NCBI RefSeq assembly: GCF_002995495.1
Contig: NZ_PVZV01000004.1
Coordinates: 620,001 to 684,000, forward strand
Source of the DNA: Actinocorallia populi
Lineage (GTDB): Bacteria; Actinomycetota; Actinomycetes; Streptosporangiales; Streptosporangiaceae
DNA length: 64,000 nt
Direction of reading: 5' to 3'
Shown: positions 18,090 to 28,500 of the stretch, one piece after another
Layout of the letters: each line of letters begins with the position of its first letter
Position numbering within the stretch: position 1 is the first letter of the stretch
Position numbers and translations under genes: made by a program
Notes under the pieces: generated by a model
Told to the model about the DNA's origin: nothing
Database searches by the model: none
What the model saw: the letters and a program-made list of their open reading frames with translations, nothing else

Positions 18090-18451
18090 TCCGTTTCCCT
18101 AGGAAGGACATCGTTTCCAGATCGGCTATCGTGCCCCTTTCCGCGGTGATTATCCAGAGGCGGGTTCCGATCCTCTGCGCGGCCGCCCGCCCGCGCCGGG
18201 GCGGCCGGGGACACCACGATCTTGTTGCGCCGGTCGGTGGCCTCCCCCCGAAAGTGTTGTAGAACTGGGGCGGGCCGGTCCTGCGACCGGCCCTTCCCCC
18301 CGCTCCGGAGGGCGTTTCCTCCGTAGGTCGGCTTATTCTCCGGGGACGGGCGGAGCCCGAGGATGACAGTGAACGGCGCGCGGAGCGGGGCCGTGGCGAG
18401 CCGCTCCAGGCCGGTCGCCCCGGGTTCCTCCGGCTGCTGACGGCCGGCCAG
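18090..18451. other. Intergenic with one hairpin
   Basis: About 360 bp between divergent genes. A 9-bp stem GGGCCGGTC / GACCGGCCC (18272-18293) followed by TTCCCCCC is terminator-like; otherwise nothing is seen. Confidence 0.4.
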
Positions 18452-19132
18452 GTGGTTTCCGGAGCGGATGCCCCAGGTCGCGGGTGGGTCTGGCTCGTCC
18501 CGGATGACGCGGTGCTCTCCGTGGCGCTGTGCGCGGTACTGGCCAGGGGCGGCTTCCCCGCCACCTGCCACGACGAGGAGGCGCTGGCCCCCGCCGTGCG
18601 CGCGGCCGGAGGCGCCGGCCGGCTGGTCATCGTGGCCGACTCCGACGGCGGGCTGCCGGACCCCCGCCCCGTCCTGGTCGACCACCCCGGCCTCCCGGTC
18701 ATCGCGATCGCCGGCCGCTCCGCGTTCGCGGCGCTGGCCGACCTGGTGGCGGACCGCGCCGTCAGCGCGGTGCTGGCCGCCGACGCCCCCTTCGCCGGCC
18801 TCGTCGCGGCCCTGGGCGTCCTGCTGCTGCAACCGCCCGGCCGGTGCGCGGCGCACGCGGCCACCGTGCTGCGCGAGCGCGAGGAGGAGGCGCGGCGGTT
18901 CGCCCGGCTGACCCGGCGCGAGCGAGAGGTCATGGCCGCGCTGCTGGAAGGCAGGTCCGCGGCCGAGATCGCGGCGGCGGAGCACCTGTCCATGCCCACG
19001 GTCCGCAGCCACCTGCGAGCGGTCCTGACGAAGTTGCGCGTCACCTCCCAGCTGGCCGCGGTGGCGATGGCGCACCGGTCGTGCCGGGAGCCCGCCCTGG
19101 CCGAGCGGGCACGGGAAGTTCATCAATTTTGA
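18452..19132 (+). CDS. LuxR-type transcription regulator
   Basis: A 226-residue protein with a C-terminal GerE-type helix-turn-helix (about residues 163-215: LTRREREVMAALLEG ... MPTVRSHLRAVLTKL). The N-terminal part resembles a receiver fold by length and strand pattern (WLVPDD, LVIVADSDGG), but the phosphorylatable Asp is not clearly kept, so an atypical or pseudo-receiver is likely. GTG start at 18452 is uncertain. It stands just before the RhiA-like gene and is a candidate regulator of that set. Confidence 0.7.
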   Translation: MVSGADAPGRGWVWLVPDDAVLSVALCAVLARGGFPATCHDEEALAPAVRAAGGAGRLVIVADSDGGLPDPRPVLVDHPGLPVIAIAGRSAFAALADLVADRAVSAVLAADAPFAGLVAALGVLLLQPPGRCAAHAATVLREREEEARRFARLTRREREVMAALLEGRSAAEIAAAEHLSMPTVRSHLRAVLTKLRVTSQLAAVAMAHRSCREPALAERAREVHQF

Positions 19133-19226
19133 CGAGTTCGGCCGGCGGCGCTCCGGGGATCATCACGTTGCACAAAAAATAAGCGCCCAGAAAATTGCGG
19201 GGCGCGCTGGAAAATAGGAGGAAACA

Positions 19227-19856
19227 ATGGCGGGACAGGCATATTCGATCAGGATCGTGAACGACTCTCAGCTCGATTCGGAGAACGCGATCGTCTTCCA
19301 GAAGCACCCGGAGAAGCCGGCGGACGTCTACTCGCTTGCCTGGTTGTCCAAGGCGTGCCACGCCGACACCTGGGTGGAGTTCGACTGGACGGTGGACTAC
19401 AACTTCGTCTGGGGCCAGTCGGGCGACCTCAAGGTGGGCGCCCAGTTCAAGGCGGGGCAGGTGGTCCCCGCCGACCTCGTCGCCAACAACCAGATCTCCC
19501 TGACCTACGAGGACGGCGGTTTCAAGTTCGGCCCGACCTCCCGCAACCCCGTTCGGGGCTCGCTGTTCATCAGCCAGGGGTCGGACGTGCCCGGCTACAG
19601 CGACCCCAACCAGGGCAGCGTGGGCATCGGCATGTCGGGCGCCGGGACGTTCGTGAAGCCGACCAGCCCGGACGGCGGAGGCGGCGTCCAGTTCACGATC
19701 AACCCCGTGTACTGGGTGGCGTTCGGCTCCCACGAGCAGGGCGAGGTGATCACCACCGACGTCCTGAGCTTCCCGCAGGAGCTCAAGTACCCCGACGGCA
19801 AGTTCAACGCCGAGTGCAGGTTCACCGGCGCCGGCTGGGAGCTGAGCTACGAGTGA
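19227..19856 (+). CDS. RhiA-like protein
   Basis: A 209-residue soluble protein without signal peptide, preceded by AGGAGG 7 nt before ATG. The pattern of the first half (SIRIVNDS, VYSLAWLSK, FDWTVDYNFVWGQSG, ADLVANNQISLTYE) resembles what I recall of rhizobial RhiA, a rhizosphere-expressed protein of unknown biochemical function. Rich in aromatic residues and beta strands. First gene of a probable three-gene set with the EEP-like and NUDIX genes. The RhiA assignment is from memory of the family pattern. Confidence 0.55.
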   Translation: MAGQAYSIRIVNDSQLDSENAIVFQKHPEKPADVYSLAWLSKACHADTWVEFDWTVDYNFVWGQSGDLKVGAQFKAGQVVPADLVANNQISLTYEDGGFKFGPTSRNPVRGSLFISQGSDVPGYSDPNQGSVGIGMSGAGTFVKPTSPDGGGGVQFTINPVYWVAFGSHEQGEVITTDVLSFPQELKYPDGKFNAECRFTGAGWELSYE

Positions 19857-19965
19857 CGTCCTCCCGGGCGGCGTGCCGCCCGGCCCCTCCGGCCGCCGCT
19901 TCCCCGGCGGCCGGCGGGCCGGACGGCCGCACACGGAACGTCCGCCGAATTCCCGGGAGGACCCG

Positions 19966-20778
19966 ATGCGGCTCATCCTGCATCAGAACATGAACAATTT
20001 CGACGGAGAAGGAGACCGCGGGAGGGCGTACGCGTCGGCTTTCGCGGAAATTCGGGAGGAGCTGGCGGAGACCGGAGACGCGGTCACGGTCGCGGGATTC
20101 ACCGAGATCACCGGCCGCGGCCGTTCGGTGGAGGCGATGAAGGAGATCGCGGACGCGCTGTCCCTTTCCCACGTCCGCACCGTGGCCTACGGGAGGACCG
20201 CACTTCCGTACCACTACGAATGCACCACCGTGGCGTCCGTGGCGGCGCCGACGCGCATGGGCCGGATCTTCATCGACACCCGGGGCGGATCCGTCCTGCT
20301 GCATGACGATGCCGCTCCCGAGGACGGAGCCCTGTTCGACGAGTGGTGCACGGAACTGCCCGAGTTCGCGACGGCGGACTACCACGGAATCGTCTACGCG
20401 GTCGTGGACGGGGTGGGAATCGGATTCGTGCACAACCGGTACGGGGCGGGAGACGAAAGGCATCTCACCGCGCAGCAGATCCCCGATGTCGGGGAGCGGC
20501 TGGCAAGGTGCGGGAACCGCCGGATCCCGGTGTACATAGGCGGCAACTTCAACGTGGATCCCCGCAGGCGCGGCGCCTACAACGTGCACTACCGGGGTCT
20601 CGGCGCGGAAAAAGGGACCACGTACAACGGTCATAAACATGACTACTGGTACTCCAACGTCGGGGACGCGGCGGTCTCGGACGATTTCCTCGACCCGCCC
20701 GTCGCCGAAGCGCGGGCGGAGACCCTGGGGAACGGGATGTCCGACCACTGCGCCACCCTGCTGGCCATCTCTCCGTGA
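19966..20778 (+). CDS. Exo/endonuclease/phosphatase-like protein with altered active site
   Basis: A 270-residue protein starting MRLILHQNMNNFDG, with GGGAGG before ATG 19966. It follows the layout of the EEP (DNase I/exonuclease III) superfamily: an N-terminal strand with paired Asn, a Glu in VAGFTEITG, a GGNFNVDP element where the family has GDFN, and a C-terminal MSDHCATLL equal to the SDH motif. The first Asp of GDFN is Asn here, so catalysis may be lost or changed. 109 nt after the RhiA-like gene. Confidence 0.6.
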   Translation: MRLILHQNMNNFDGEGDRGRAYASAFAEIREELAETGDAVTVAGFTEITGRGRSVEAMKEIADALSLSHVRTVAYGRTALPYHYECTTVASVAAPTRMGRIFIDTRGGSVLLHDDAAPEDGALFDEWCTELPEFATADYHGIVYAVVDGVGIGFVHNRYGAGDERHLTAQQIPDVGERLARCGNRRIPVYIGGNFNVDPRRRGAYNVHYRGLGAEKGTTYNGHKHDYWYSNVGDAAVSDDFLDPPVAEARAETLGNGMSDHCATLLAISP

Positions 20779-20863
20779 CAGCACCGGAAAAGGGGGCCTG
20801 ATGTCCGGGTAGGAAAACTGTCGGAGAAATTGATTTTTTTGATACTGAAGAAGTGGGTGCATC

Positions 20864-21370
20864 ATGGTTTTTCGTGCATACGGGATCATCGACGATACCG
20901 AAAAAGACGTGCTGGTGATGGGAGTGAAGAACTCCGACTACCTGTCCGGCTTCCTCGTCTTCTTCGGAGGGCGCGTGGAAGAAGGGGAGACGGGCAAGGA
21001 GGGGTTTCTGCGGGAGCTGTCCGAGGAGAGCGTCGGCCGGGTCCTGTGCCCGGCCGACGACGTCCACCGGTTCAGGAAGTACCTCGTGACGGAGCCGTCG
21101 CCGGCGACGCTCTTCTTCTTCCGCTGCACCGATCCCAGCTACACGACCGGGGAGATCCCGTACGGCGGGGAGATCAGCTCGGTCGTCGCGGTGTCGGTCA
21201 CCAAACTGCTGGCGCAACTCCCAGACAAGCCCGAGCAGGTGACGCCCGCCCTCGTCGCGGACGCCCTGATCAGCCTTTACGGAGGCGGAGCCGACGTGCG
21301 GGGGTACCAGACCTCCAAGACCGTACAGGCGTTGTGCGAGTACCTGATCGAGTACTACTACGACGAATGA
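20864..21370 (+). CDS. NUDIX hydrolase-like protein
   Basis: A 168-residue protein with a Nudix box at about residues 35-58: G-x5-E-x7-REL-x-EE is complete (GRVEEGE ... RELSEE), but the Gly that normally follows is displaced by one residue (EESVG). These enzymes cleave nucleoside diphosphates linked to other groups; the substrate is unknown. The C-terminal extension ends in an acidic/aromatic tail (YLIEYYYDE). Last gene of the RhiA-like set, closed by the terminator at 21423-21457. Confidence 0.7.
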   Translation: MVFRAYGIIDDTEKDVLVMGVKNSDYLSGFLVFFGGRVEEGETGKEGFLRELSEESVGRVLCPADDVHRFRKYLVTEPSPATLFFFRCTDPSYTTGEIPYGGEISSVVAVSVTKLLAQLPDKPEQVTPALVADALISLYGGGADVRGYQTSKTVQALCEYLIEYYYDE

Positions 21371-21422
21371 CGAGGCCGCGAGCCTCCCTCCGGCCGTGAG
21401 CCGATGAGCAGGAGAAGAACAC

Positions 21423-21457
21423 GAAGCTCCCGGGCGGGACGTCTGCCCGGGAGCTTC
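21423..21457. terminator. Bidirectional terminator
   Basis: A perfect 13-bp stem (GAAGCTCCCGGGC and its complement) with a 9-nt loop, between the convergent NUDIX and P-loop genes. Confidence 0.75.
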
Positions 21458-21469
21458 GGCTCGACGCCT

Positions 21470-21979
21470 TCACGCTCCGCGTGCGGCCTCGGAGACGAGT
21501 GCGTTCGCGGCCCGGCGCGACCGCACGATGCGGACCTCGGCGTGCCGGGCGTGCTCGGCGAGCAGCAGCAGGACGCGCGGCCTCATCTCCTTGCGGTAGT
21601 TCCAGACGTACTTGACGAAACCCCAGGTGATCCGGTCGTAGACGCCGGTCTCGTCGTGCTGGCCGCCGCGGTGGCGGAGCCTTCGCTGAAGGACGCCCCA
21701 CAGGCAGGTGAGGACGGGCGGATCGAGGAAGACCACATGAGTGGCGCGCCTGAGCCTGATCGGCAGGGTGGAGGCGTAGTTGCCGTCGATCACCCAGGCC
21801 GGAGCGGCGACGAGCCCCTCCTGGACGGCGGCGAACTCCTCCTGGGGAAGGCCGTTCCAGTGCTCGTCGTAGTAGACGGCGTCGAGGTGGGTGACCGTGG
21901 TTCCGATCACGGCCGCGAGCCGTCGGCCGACGGTGGTCTTGCCGCTGCCCCCGCACCCGATGACCGCGACCCGCTCCAT
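21470..21979 (-). CDS. AAA/nucleotide-kinase-like P-loop protein
   Basis: A 169-residue protein starting MERVAVIGCGGSGKTT (Walker A), followed by HLDAVYYDEHW and WVIDGNYAST, the pattern of the 'topology modulation'/adenylate-kinase-like ATPases annotated as FlaR-like. The substrate is unknown. The start at 21979 is preferred over the codon at 22003 because family members begin within a few residues of the P-loop. Divergent from the exported repeat protein. Confidence 0.75.
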   Translation of the reverse strand: MERVAVIGCGGSGKTTVGRRLAAVIGTTVTHLDAVYYDEHWNGLPQEEFAAVQEGLVAAPAWVIDGNYASTLPIRLRRATHVVFLDPPVLTCLWGVLQRRLRHRGGQHDETGVYDRITWGFVKYVWNYRKEMRPRVLLLLAEHARHAEVRIVRSRRAANALVSEAARGA

Positions 21980-22089
21980 GACCACCGACCGTAGCCGACG
22001 CAAGGAGCCGTCGTCGTGGCTCCGGCTTCATGAGAACTCCCTCATGAGCGCCTCATCCACGGCTCACCCGCGCCGAAGAAGGTCGAGGT

Positions 22090-22605
22090 ATGAGAAAGTT
22101 CCTGGCTTTGATCCCCCTGGCGCTCGCCGCCCCGCTCGTCACCGCGGCCCCCGCGGCGGCCGACGACGACGTCACCTGCCGCGGCACCATCACCGCGCGC
22201 TCCATCGACGGCAACGTGCAGGTCCCCCGCGGCGCGACCTGCCGCCTCCTCGGAACCCGCGTCGACGGGGACGTGAAGGTCAACAAGAACGCGACGCTCA
22301 TAGCGCGGGGCGTCCGCGTCAAGGGGAACATCCAGGCTGCCAAGCACAAGCGCGTCGACGTCCGCCCGCGCGGCAGCGCCCGCTCGTTCGTCGACGGCAA
22401 CATCCAGCTCGAGCGCGGAAAGCAGGCGTACATCCTGCGCACGGTGGTGAACGGCGACATCCAGCTCTTCGGCAACAGCGCCCGCCAGACCGTGCAGCGC
22501 AACGTCGTCGACGGCAACCTCCAGTGCAAGAGCAACCGGGTGAAGGTCCGCGGCGGTGACAACCGCGTCGACGGGAACAAGGAAGACCAGTGCCGCCGCC
22601 TGTGA
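22090..22605 (+). CDS. Exported beta-repeat protein
   Basis: A 171-residue protein with a signal peptide (MRKFLALIPLALAAP..., cleaved after an AAPAAA-type site). The mature part is made of short repeats with GNVQV, GDVKV, GNIQA, GNIQL, GDIQL, GNLQC about 20-30 residues apart, as in a right-handed beta-helix or a bactofilin-like fold. Four Cys may form disulfides. Function unknown; similar small exported proteins are common in actinobacteria. Confidence 0.65.
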   Translation: MRKFLALIPLALAAPLVTAAPAAADDDVTCRGTITARSIDGNVQVPRGATCRLLGTRVDGDVKVNKNATLIARGVRVKGNIQAAKHKRVDVRPRGSARSFVDGNIQLERGKQAYILRTVVNGDIQLFGNSARQTVQRNVVDGNLQCKSNRVKVRGGDNRVDGNKEDQCRRL

Positions 22606-22695
22606 CGGATGCCGTAAGCGCGGCACGTACGGCCTGCTGACGGTCGGGCGGGAGCGGGGGCGGCCTCCCGCCGGCCCGGGTTCGGGGCTTCCGGT

Positions 22696-24264
22696 TCAAG
22701 CGCCGCCGTTTTCACCGCTGACGCGGCGGATGGCGTCCGGCAGACCGTGCGGATGAGGACGGGGGTGAGGTCCCGCACCGGGGTCCTGGCGCAGCTCCTT
22801 CACCAGCGCCGCACAGAGCAGGAGCATGACGACCACGAACGGCAGCGCGACCAGGATCGTCGCCTGCTGCAGCGACTCCAGCCCGCCGACCAGCAGCAGC
22901 ACCAGCGCGACCAGGCCGATCAGCACGCCCCACATCACCACCAGGGGCCGAGGGGGATGGAGCGAGCCCCGGCTGGAGAGCGAACCGAGCACCAGGGAGG
23001 CCGAGTCAGCGCCGGTGACGAAGTAGAGCGCCACCAGGAGCGCGGCGACCGCGGTGGTGAGCATGCTGAGCGGCAGGTCGTCGAGGAGCGCGAACATCGC
23101 CGCCTCCGTGCCTTCGGCGAGCTTTCCGGAGAAGTCCGCCGCACCCGACAACTGCAGCCACACGGCGCTGCCGCCGCTGATGGAGAACCAGAGCAGGCTG
23201 GCGCCGGAAGGGATGAGCAGCACGCCGATGACGAACTCGCGGATCGTGCGGCCCCGGGAGATCCGGGCGATGAAGGCGCCCACGAACGGGGCCCAGGACA
23301 TCCACCACGCCCAGTAGAAGAGCGTCCACTTGCTGAGCCACTCCTTGTCGATGAACGCACCCGTCCGCGAGGCCATCGGGAGCAGGTCGTTCAGGTACCC
23401 GCCCAGCGAGGCGGGGATCAGGTCGAGGATCGCCACCGTCGGGCCGAAGACGAAGATGAACACGGCCAGCAGGACGGCCAGGTAGATGTTGAGGGTGCTG
23501 AGGATCCGCACGCCGCGGCTCACCCCGGAGACGGCGGAGAGGACGAACGCCGCCGTCAACACGACGATGACGATGACCTCCAGCCGCCGCCCGCTGAGGC
23601 CGAACAGCTCGTTGAGGGCGTACTCCACCTGGAGGGCCCCCAGCCCCAGGCTGGTCGCGGTGCCGAAGGCCGTGGCGAGGATGGCCAGCAGGTCCAGCGC
23701 CCGTCCCACGACGGGTCTGGGCCGCCCGCCGAACAGCGGGGTGAACGCCTCGCTGAACCGGTTGCCCCGCCCCATCCGGAAGGTGGAGTAGGCCAGGGCC
23801 ATGCCGGTGACCGCGTAGATGGCCCACGGACTCAGGGTCCAGTGGAACAGCGAGTACTCCATCGCGGTCCGCGCCGCCTGAGGCGAACCCGCCGCGATGC
23901 CCAGGTCGGGCGGCGGATCCAGCAGGTGCGTCATGGGTTCGGCGACACCGTAGAACATCAGCCCGATGCCCATCCCGGAACTGAACATCATCGCCGTCCA
24001 GGCGAGATTGTTGAACTCCGGGACGTCGTCGTCCCGGCCAAGACGAATCCGACCGAACCGGCTGAAAGCCAGCAGCAAGGCCAGGACCAGGAAGAAGTCG
24101 GCCGCCACCACGAACAGCCACCCGAAGCTCTCCACCACCCATCCGAGCGCGACGTCCCCGGTCCTGGTGAGCGACTCGGTGAAGGCGACGCCCCACAACA
24201 GCACCGCCAGCAGCAACCCCACGGCGACGGCCACCAGTGAGAAATCGGGTCTCAACGGCCGCAT
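22696..24264 (-). CDS. BCCT-family betaine/choline/carnitine transporter
   Basis: A 522-residue protein with 12 membrane helices. Diagnostic BCCT segments are SSGMGIGLMFYGVAEP, FHWTLSPWAIYA and, in helix 8, WAWWMSWAPFVGAFIARISRGRTIREF. It imports a quaternary-ammonium osmolyte with Na+ or H+. ATG at 24262-24264 follows GGAGG closely; a TTG 17 codons upstream is less likely. The C-terminus is short, with no long regulatory tail as in BetP. Transcribed alone. Confidence 0.9.
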   Translation of the reverse strand: MRPLRPDFSLVAVAVGLLLAVLLWGVAFTESLTRTGDVALGWVVESFGWLFVVAADFFLVLALLLAFSRFGRIRLGRDDDVPEFNNLAWTAMMFSSGMGIGLMFYGVAEPMTHLLDPPPDLGIAAGSPQAARTAMEYSLFHWTLSPWAIYAVTGMALAYSTFRMGRGNRFSEAFTPLFGGRPRPVVGRALDLLAILATAFGTATSLGLGALQVEYALNELFGLSGRRLEVIVIVVLTAAFVLSAVSGVSRGVRILSTLNIYLAVLLAVFIFVFGPTVAILDLIPASLGGYLNDLLPMASRTGAFIDKEWLSKWTLFYWAWWMSWAPFVGAFIARISRGRTIREFVIGVLLIPSGASLLWFSISGGSAVWLQLSGAADFSGKLAEGTEAAMFALLDDLPLSMLTTAVAALLVALYFVTGADSASLVLGSLSSRGSLHPPRPLVVMWGVLIGLVALVLLLVGGLESLQQATILVALPFVVVMLLLCAALVKELRQDPGAGPHPRPHPHGLPDAIRRVSGENGGA

Positions 24265-24604
24265 CACGCCTCCAGGATCACCACTCTGCGTAAGATCATT
24301 GATCCCCTGCGTCAAATTCGCCTAACCGCGACGGCCACCGCCGCCGGTTCCCGACCGCCGTCGAGCCCGGGAATTCCGGCGCTCCTTGTCCCGGTGCGAG
24401 GTGGAGCGGCCTGAAAGGGCAGGCATGGCGAAAGCCCGGTTCCGCATGCGGACCGGGCGGATCAGAGGAAATCTCATGAGGCGCGGAAGGGCGCGGTCGT
24501 GCCGTTCACGACCATGCGGATACCCAGGGCCCATGCCCTGGGCGTCCCGCCGGGGCAGAGCGTCCTTCGAGGTGATGAGGACGCCTGAGCCGGCGAAGAC
24601 CGGC
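24265..24604. other. Intergenic with terminator
   Basis: About 340 bp with no supported gene. It holds a near-palindrome at 24434-24458 and the terminator stem listed separately. Confidence 0.5.
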
Positions 24605-24609
24605 TCAGG
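24584..24609 (-). terminator. Terminator of 24605-25372 gene
   Basis: A perfect 10-bp stem CCTGAGCCGG / CCGGCTCAGG with a 6-nt loop overlaps the stop codon of the minus-strand gene. Confidence 0.55.
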
Positions 24610-25372
24610 TGAGGCCGGGGGCCGGGGCGGGGGCCGTCGACAGTCCGATCGTGGGGCAGAAGGCGCGGGCGCGGACGGCCTCCCGGCGGGTCGTGGCGCG
24701 GGAGTTCGCGAGGGCCTGGGAGGAGGCGGCCTCCATCGCCGGGGAGCCGAAGCCGGAGCCGCCGAACGGCGACGAGCCCATGTTGTTGATCACCGCCATC
24801 GAGGAGACGTGGGAGCTGCGCAGGGTGTCGGAGACCTGCACGGCGTACAGCTGGCCGCGCTGGCGCAGCCGCAGCAGCGCTCGGGCGGCGGGGACGCCCA
24901 GGCCGCCGGGGGTGCGGGTCGGCAGGAGGACCTGCGGGACCTCGGTCGGGGAGCCGTCCTTCCGGCCGATGTTCTCAGCGATCATCACGCTGGTGTCGTG
25001 GTCGATGCTCGCGCGTTCGGCGTGGATCCACCGCAGCTCCTCCAGATCGGCCGGGGACACCGTGATCCGCTCGTAGATCCGCCGGTGTTCGGGCGACGCC
25101 GCCAGCGCGGCCAGGCCCGGTTCCGCGACGGCCGCGACGCAGTCGTTCCACCCGAGCGCGACCGCCGCCCGGAAGTGCCCGATCCCGTCCGCGACGTCCC
25201 CGAGCCGCCCGCCGATGTCGGCGAGCAGGGCCCGCAGCAGCCCCTCCATCCAGCGGGGGCCGCGTTCTTCCACGGCGGGCAGCAGCCTCCCGAGGTCCCG
25301 GCGGGCCTGCTCGTGGTCGCCGCTGATCATCGTGCCGCACGCTTCGTGCAGCTCTTCGAAACCGATCTCCAT
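24605..25372 (-). CDS. Hypothetical protein, helical N-terminus
   Basis: A 255-residue protein starting MEIGFEELHEACGTM. The first 110 residues are helical with a TPR-like feel (HEQARRDLGRLLPAVEERG ... AVALGWNDCVAAVAEPGL). The rest is of mixed composition and ends in a low-complexity Pro/Ala tail. I do not recognise a family. It reads away from the divergent AfsR-like regulator, with 181 nt between starts. Confidence 0.5.
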   Translation of the reverse strand: MEIGFEELHEACGTMISGDHEQARRDLGRLLPAVEERGPRWMEGLLRALLADIGGRLGDVADGIGHFRAAVALGWNDCVAAVAEPGLAALAASPEHRRIYERITVSPADLEELRWIHAERASIDHDTSVMIAENIGRKDGSPTEVPQVLLPTRTPGGLGVPAARALLRLRQRGQLYAVQVSDTLRSSHVSSMAVINNMGSSPFGGSGFGSPAMEAASSQALANSRATTRREAVRARAFCPTIGLSTAPAPAPGLT

Positions 25373-25553
25373 GCCGTCCCACGGTAGGGACCCGATGTCC
25401 GTCCGGGAGGTGAGCGGAGTCCCGCGCAGGCCGGGCGATTCGGCTCGGCCGGGAGGGTCTCGGCGACCCGCCACGGCATACCCGACATAGGCCAGAAGAT
25501 CGGCTTAAAGGAGGGAACGGGATGGACGGTTCGGCGGACCCTAGACTTGGGCC

Positions 25554-28500
25554 ATGCCGATCGTCCTGAGCCTGCTCGACGGTGTGCGGTGGCGGGGGCG
25601 GCCGGTGGTCGGCGAGAGGGCTCAGGCGCTGCTCGCCGCGCTCGCGCTCGCCGGCCGGGCCGTGAACGCGGAACGGCTCGTCGCCGAGGTGTGGGGAGAC
25701 GACGAACCGGCCAACCCGGCGAAGGCGCTGCAGGTCCTGGTGTCCCGGACCAGGACGGCCGTGGGAGCGCAGGCGCTGGCCACGGAAGGGGGCGGCTACC
25801 GGCTCGAGGTCCCGCCCGACCGGATCGACGCCTGCCGGCTGCACGATCTGGCGGCCCGCGCGCGGGCGCTGCTCGCCGAGGACCCGGTCGAGGCGGCCGC
25901 GACGGCGCAAGAGGCGCTCACCCTGGGCGGCGGAACGCCGCCTCCCGAAGACGGCGGCCCGCTGGCCGAGATACGGCGGCGCGCGGAACGCGACATGGCG
26001 TCCGCGCGGGTCGTGCTCGCCCGTGCCAGGAGCCGCAGCGGCGACCACGGCCCCGCCCTGCCCGAGCTGGAGGAGGCAGTGCGCGTCCACCCCGAGGACG
26101 AAGGCACACTCGCCGACCTCCTGCGCAGCGAGGCGGCGGTACGCGGGACGGGCGCCGCGCTGGACCGCTTCGAACGCCACCGGACGGACCTGCGCGACCG
26201 GATCGGCGCCGACGTCGGCCCGGAGCTGCGGCGCGTCCACCGGGAACTGCTCGCACTCGACAACCCCGTGCGCGCCGGAGTGCGGTTCGACGCCACGCCG
26301 ATGCTCGGCCGCGACGACGACCTCCGGCGCGTGCGGGCGCTGCTCACCACGTCCCGGGTGGTCTCGATCCTCGGTCCGGGCGGGCTCGGCAAGACCCGGC
26401 TCGCCCACGCCGTCGCCCGCGAGGCCCCGCAGCCGGTGGTGCGCTTCGTCGAACTGGTCGGCGTGACCGCGCCCGAGGACCTGGTCGGCGAGGTCGGGTC
26501 GGCGCTCGGCGTCCGCGACTCGGTGACCGGACGCCGCACGCTCACCCCCCGGCAGCGCGCCGACGTCCGCGCCCGGATCGCCCAGCAGCTCGACCTGGCC
26601 CCGACGCTGCTGGTGCTCGACAACTGCGAACACCTGGTGGAGGCGGTCGCCGACCTGGTCGCCTATCTGGGCGCGACCACCCGGGAGCTGCGCGTCCTCA
26701 CCACGACCCGCTCGCCGCTGGCGATCGCCGCCGAACACGTCTACCCGCTGCCCCAGCTGGTGCCCCGCGACGCCGTCGAGCTGTTCCGCGACCGCGCGAC
26801 CGCGGCCCGCCCCGGCGTGCGCCTCGACGAGGAGGACGTGCGCGCCGTCGTGGCCCGCCTGGACGGCCTGCCGCTCGCGATAGAACTGGCCGCCGCGAAG
26901 GTGAGGGTGATGTCACCGGCCGAGATCGCCCGCCGGCTGGAGGACAGGTTCGCGCTGCTGCGCGGCGGCGACCGGAGCGCCCCCTCCCGGCACCGGACGC
27001 TGCTGGCGGTGATCGACTGGTCCTGGAACCTCCTCGGCGAGGGGGAGCGCCGGTCCCTGCGCCGCCTCTCGGCCTTCCCCGACGGCTTCACCCTCGCCGC
27101 GGCGGAGGAGGTCCTCGGCGACGACGCCCTCGACGGCGTCGCGGAACTCGTGGAGCAGTCCCTGCTCACCGTCGTGGAGACGGCCGACGGCGTGCGGTTC
27201 CGCATGCTCGAGACGGTGCGCGAGTTCGGCCGGAAGCAGCTGGAAACGGCCGGCGAGACCGCCGCCGCGCGGGCCGCCGTACGCGCGTGGGCCGTCGGCC
27301 ACGCCGACCGGCACGGCGTCCGGCTGTACTCGCCGGAGCAGGTCGACGCGATGGACGGGCTGCGTTCGGAGGAGACGAACCTCGCCGACATCCTGCGCGA
27401 GGCGCTCGCCGAACCCGATCCCGAAGCAGTGGTGGTGCTGTTCTCCGCGCTGGGCGGCTACTGGTCGATCTGCGGAGACCATCCGCGCAGCATCGCCCTC
27501 ACCCCGGCCGTCGCCGCGGCCCTGACCGGCTGGACGCCGCCGCCCCGGCTCCTCGACCGGACCCGGATGGCGTTGAGCACCGCGCTGCTCAACGCCACCA
27601 TCGTCTCCTCCGAAGAGGCCGAGACGCTGGCCCTGCTGCTGTCCCGGCTGGGCGCCGACTCGGCGAATCCGGCGGTCCGGGCGCTGGTGACGGCGCTGCT
27701 CGCCACGGTGACCGACCCCGAGAACGGCGTCGACGAGCTGACCGCCGATCCCGACCCCATGATCCGCGTGATCGCGCTGTCCTGGTTGAGCCATGACCGG
27801 GAGAACGCCGGAGACCCCGTAGCCGCGATCGAAGCGGTCCAGGCCGCCCTCGCACTCATCGGCGATGACAACGGCCCCTGGCACCGAGCGGTGCTGCACA
27901 CCCAGCTGACCGGCCTGTACGCGCATCTCGGCGACTCCGCGGCGGCCGCCGCGCACGCCGCCGAGGCGCTCCCGGCGCTCGACCGCCTCGGAGCGGTCGA
28001 CGACGCCGTCCAGATCCGCGCCGTCCTCGTCACGGCGGCGCTCGTCGAAGGCCGCCGCGACGAGGCCGCGCGGATGATCGACGACCTGGAGGCGCTCGCC
28101 ACCCAGAGCACCTACAGCGAAGTCCTCGCGGTCTCCTCCAGCAGAGCCGAGCTGGCACTCGCCGACGGCGACATCGCCGAGGGGCTGCGACGGCACCGCG
28201 AGGCCGCCGAGGCGCTCCGGAACCTCCACGTCCCGGGCACACCCTGGGCCGTCCTGGGCGAAGCCGTCGCGCTCTCGGCGTTCGCTCAGCGCAGCGAGGG
28301 CGACGACGGCTCGGACCTCTTCGGCTCACTGCGGGCCAAGGCCATGGTCCTGTTCGACCCGGACCACACTTTCCGGGACTTCCCCCTGATGGGGATGGTG
28401 CTCGCCGGGCTGGGCATCTGGAGCCTGCTGAAGGGAGCGCTCCCCGCCGAGGAGGCGGTCCGGCTGCTCGTCCTCGCCGACCGCTTCGCCTACAACCAGT

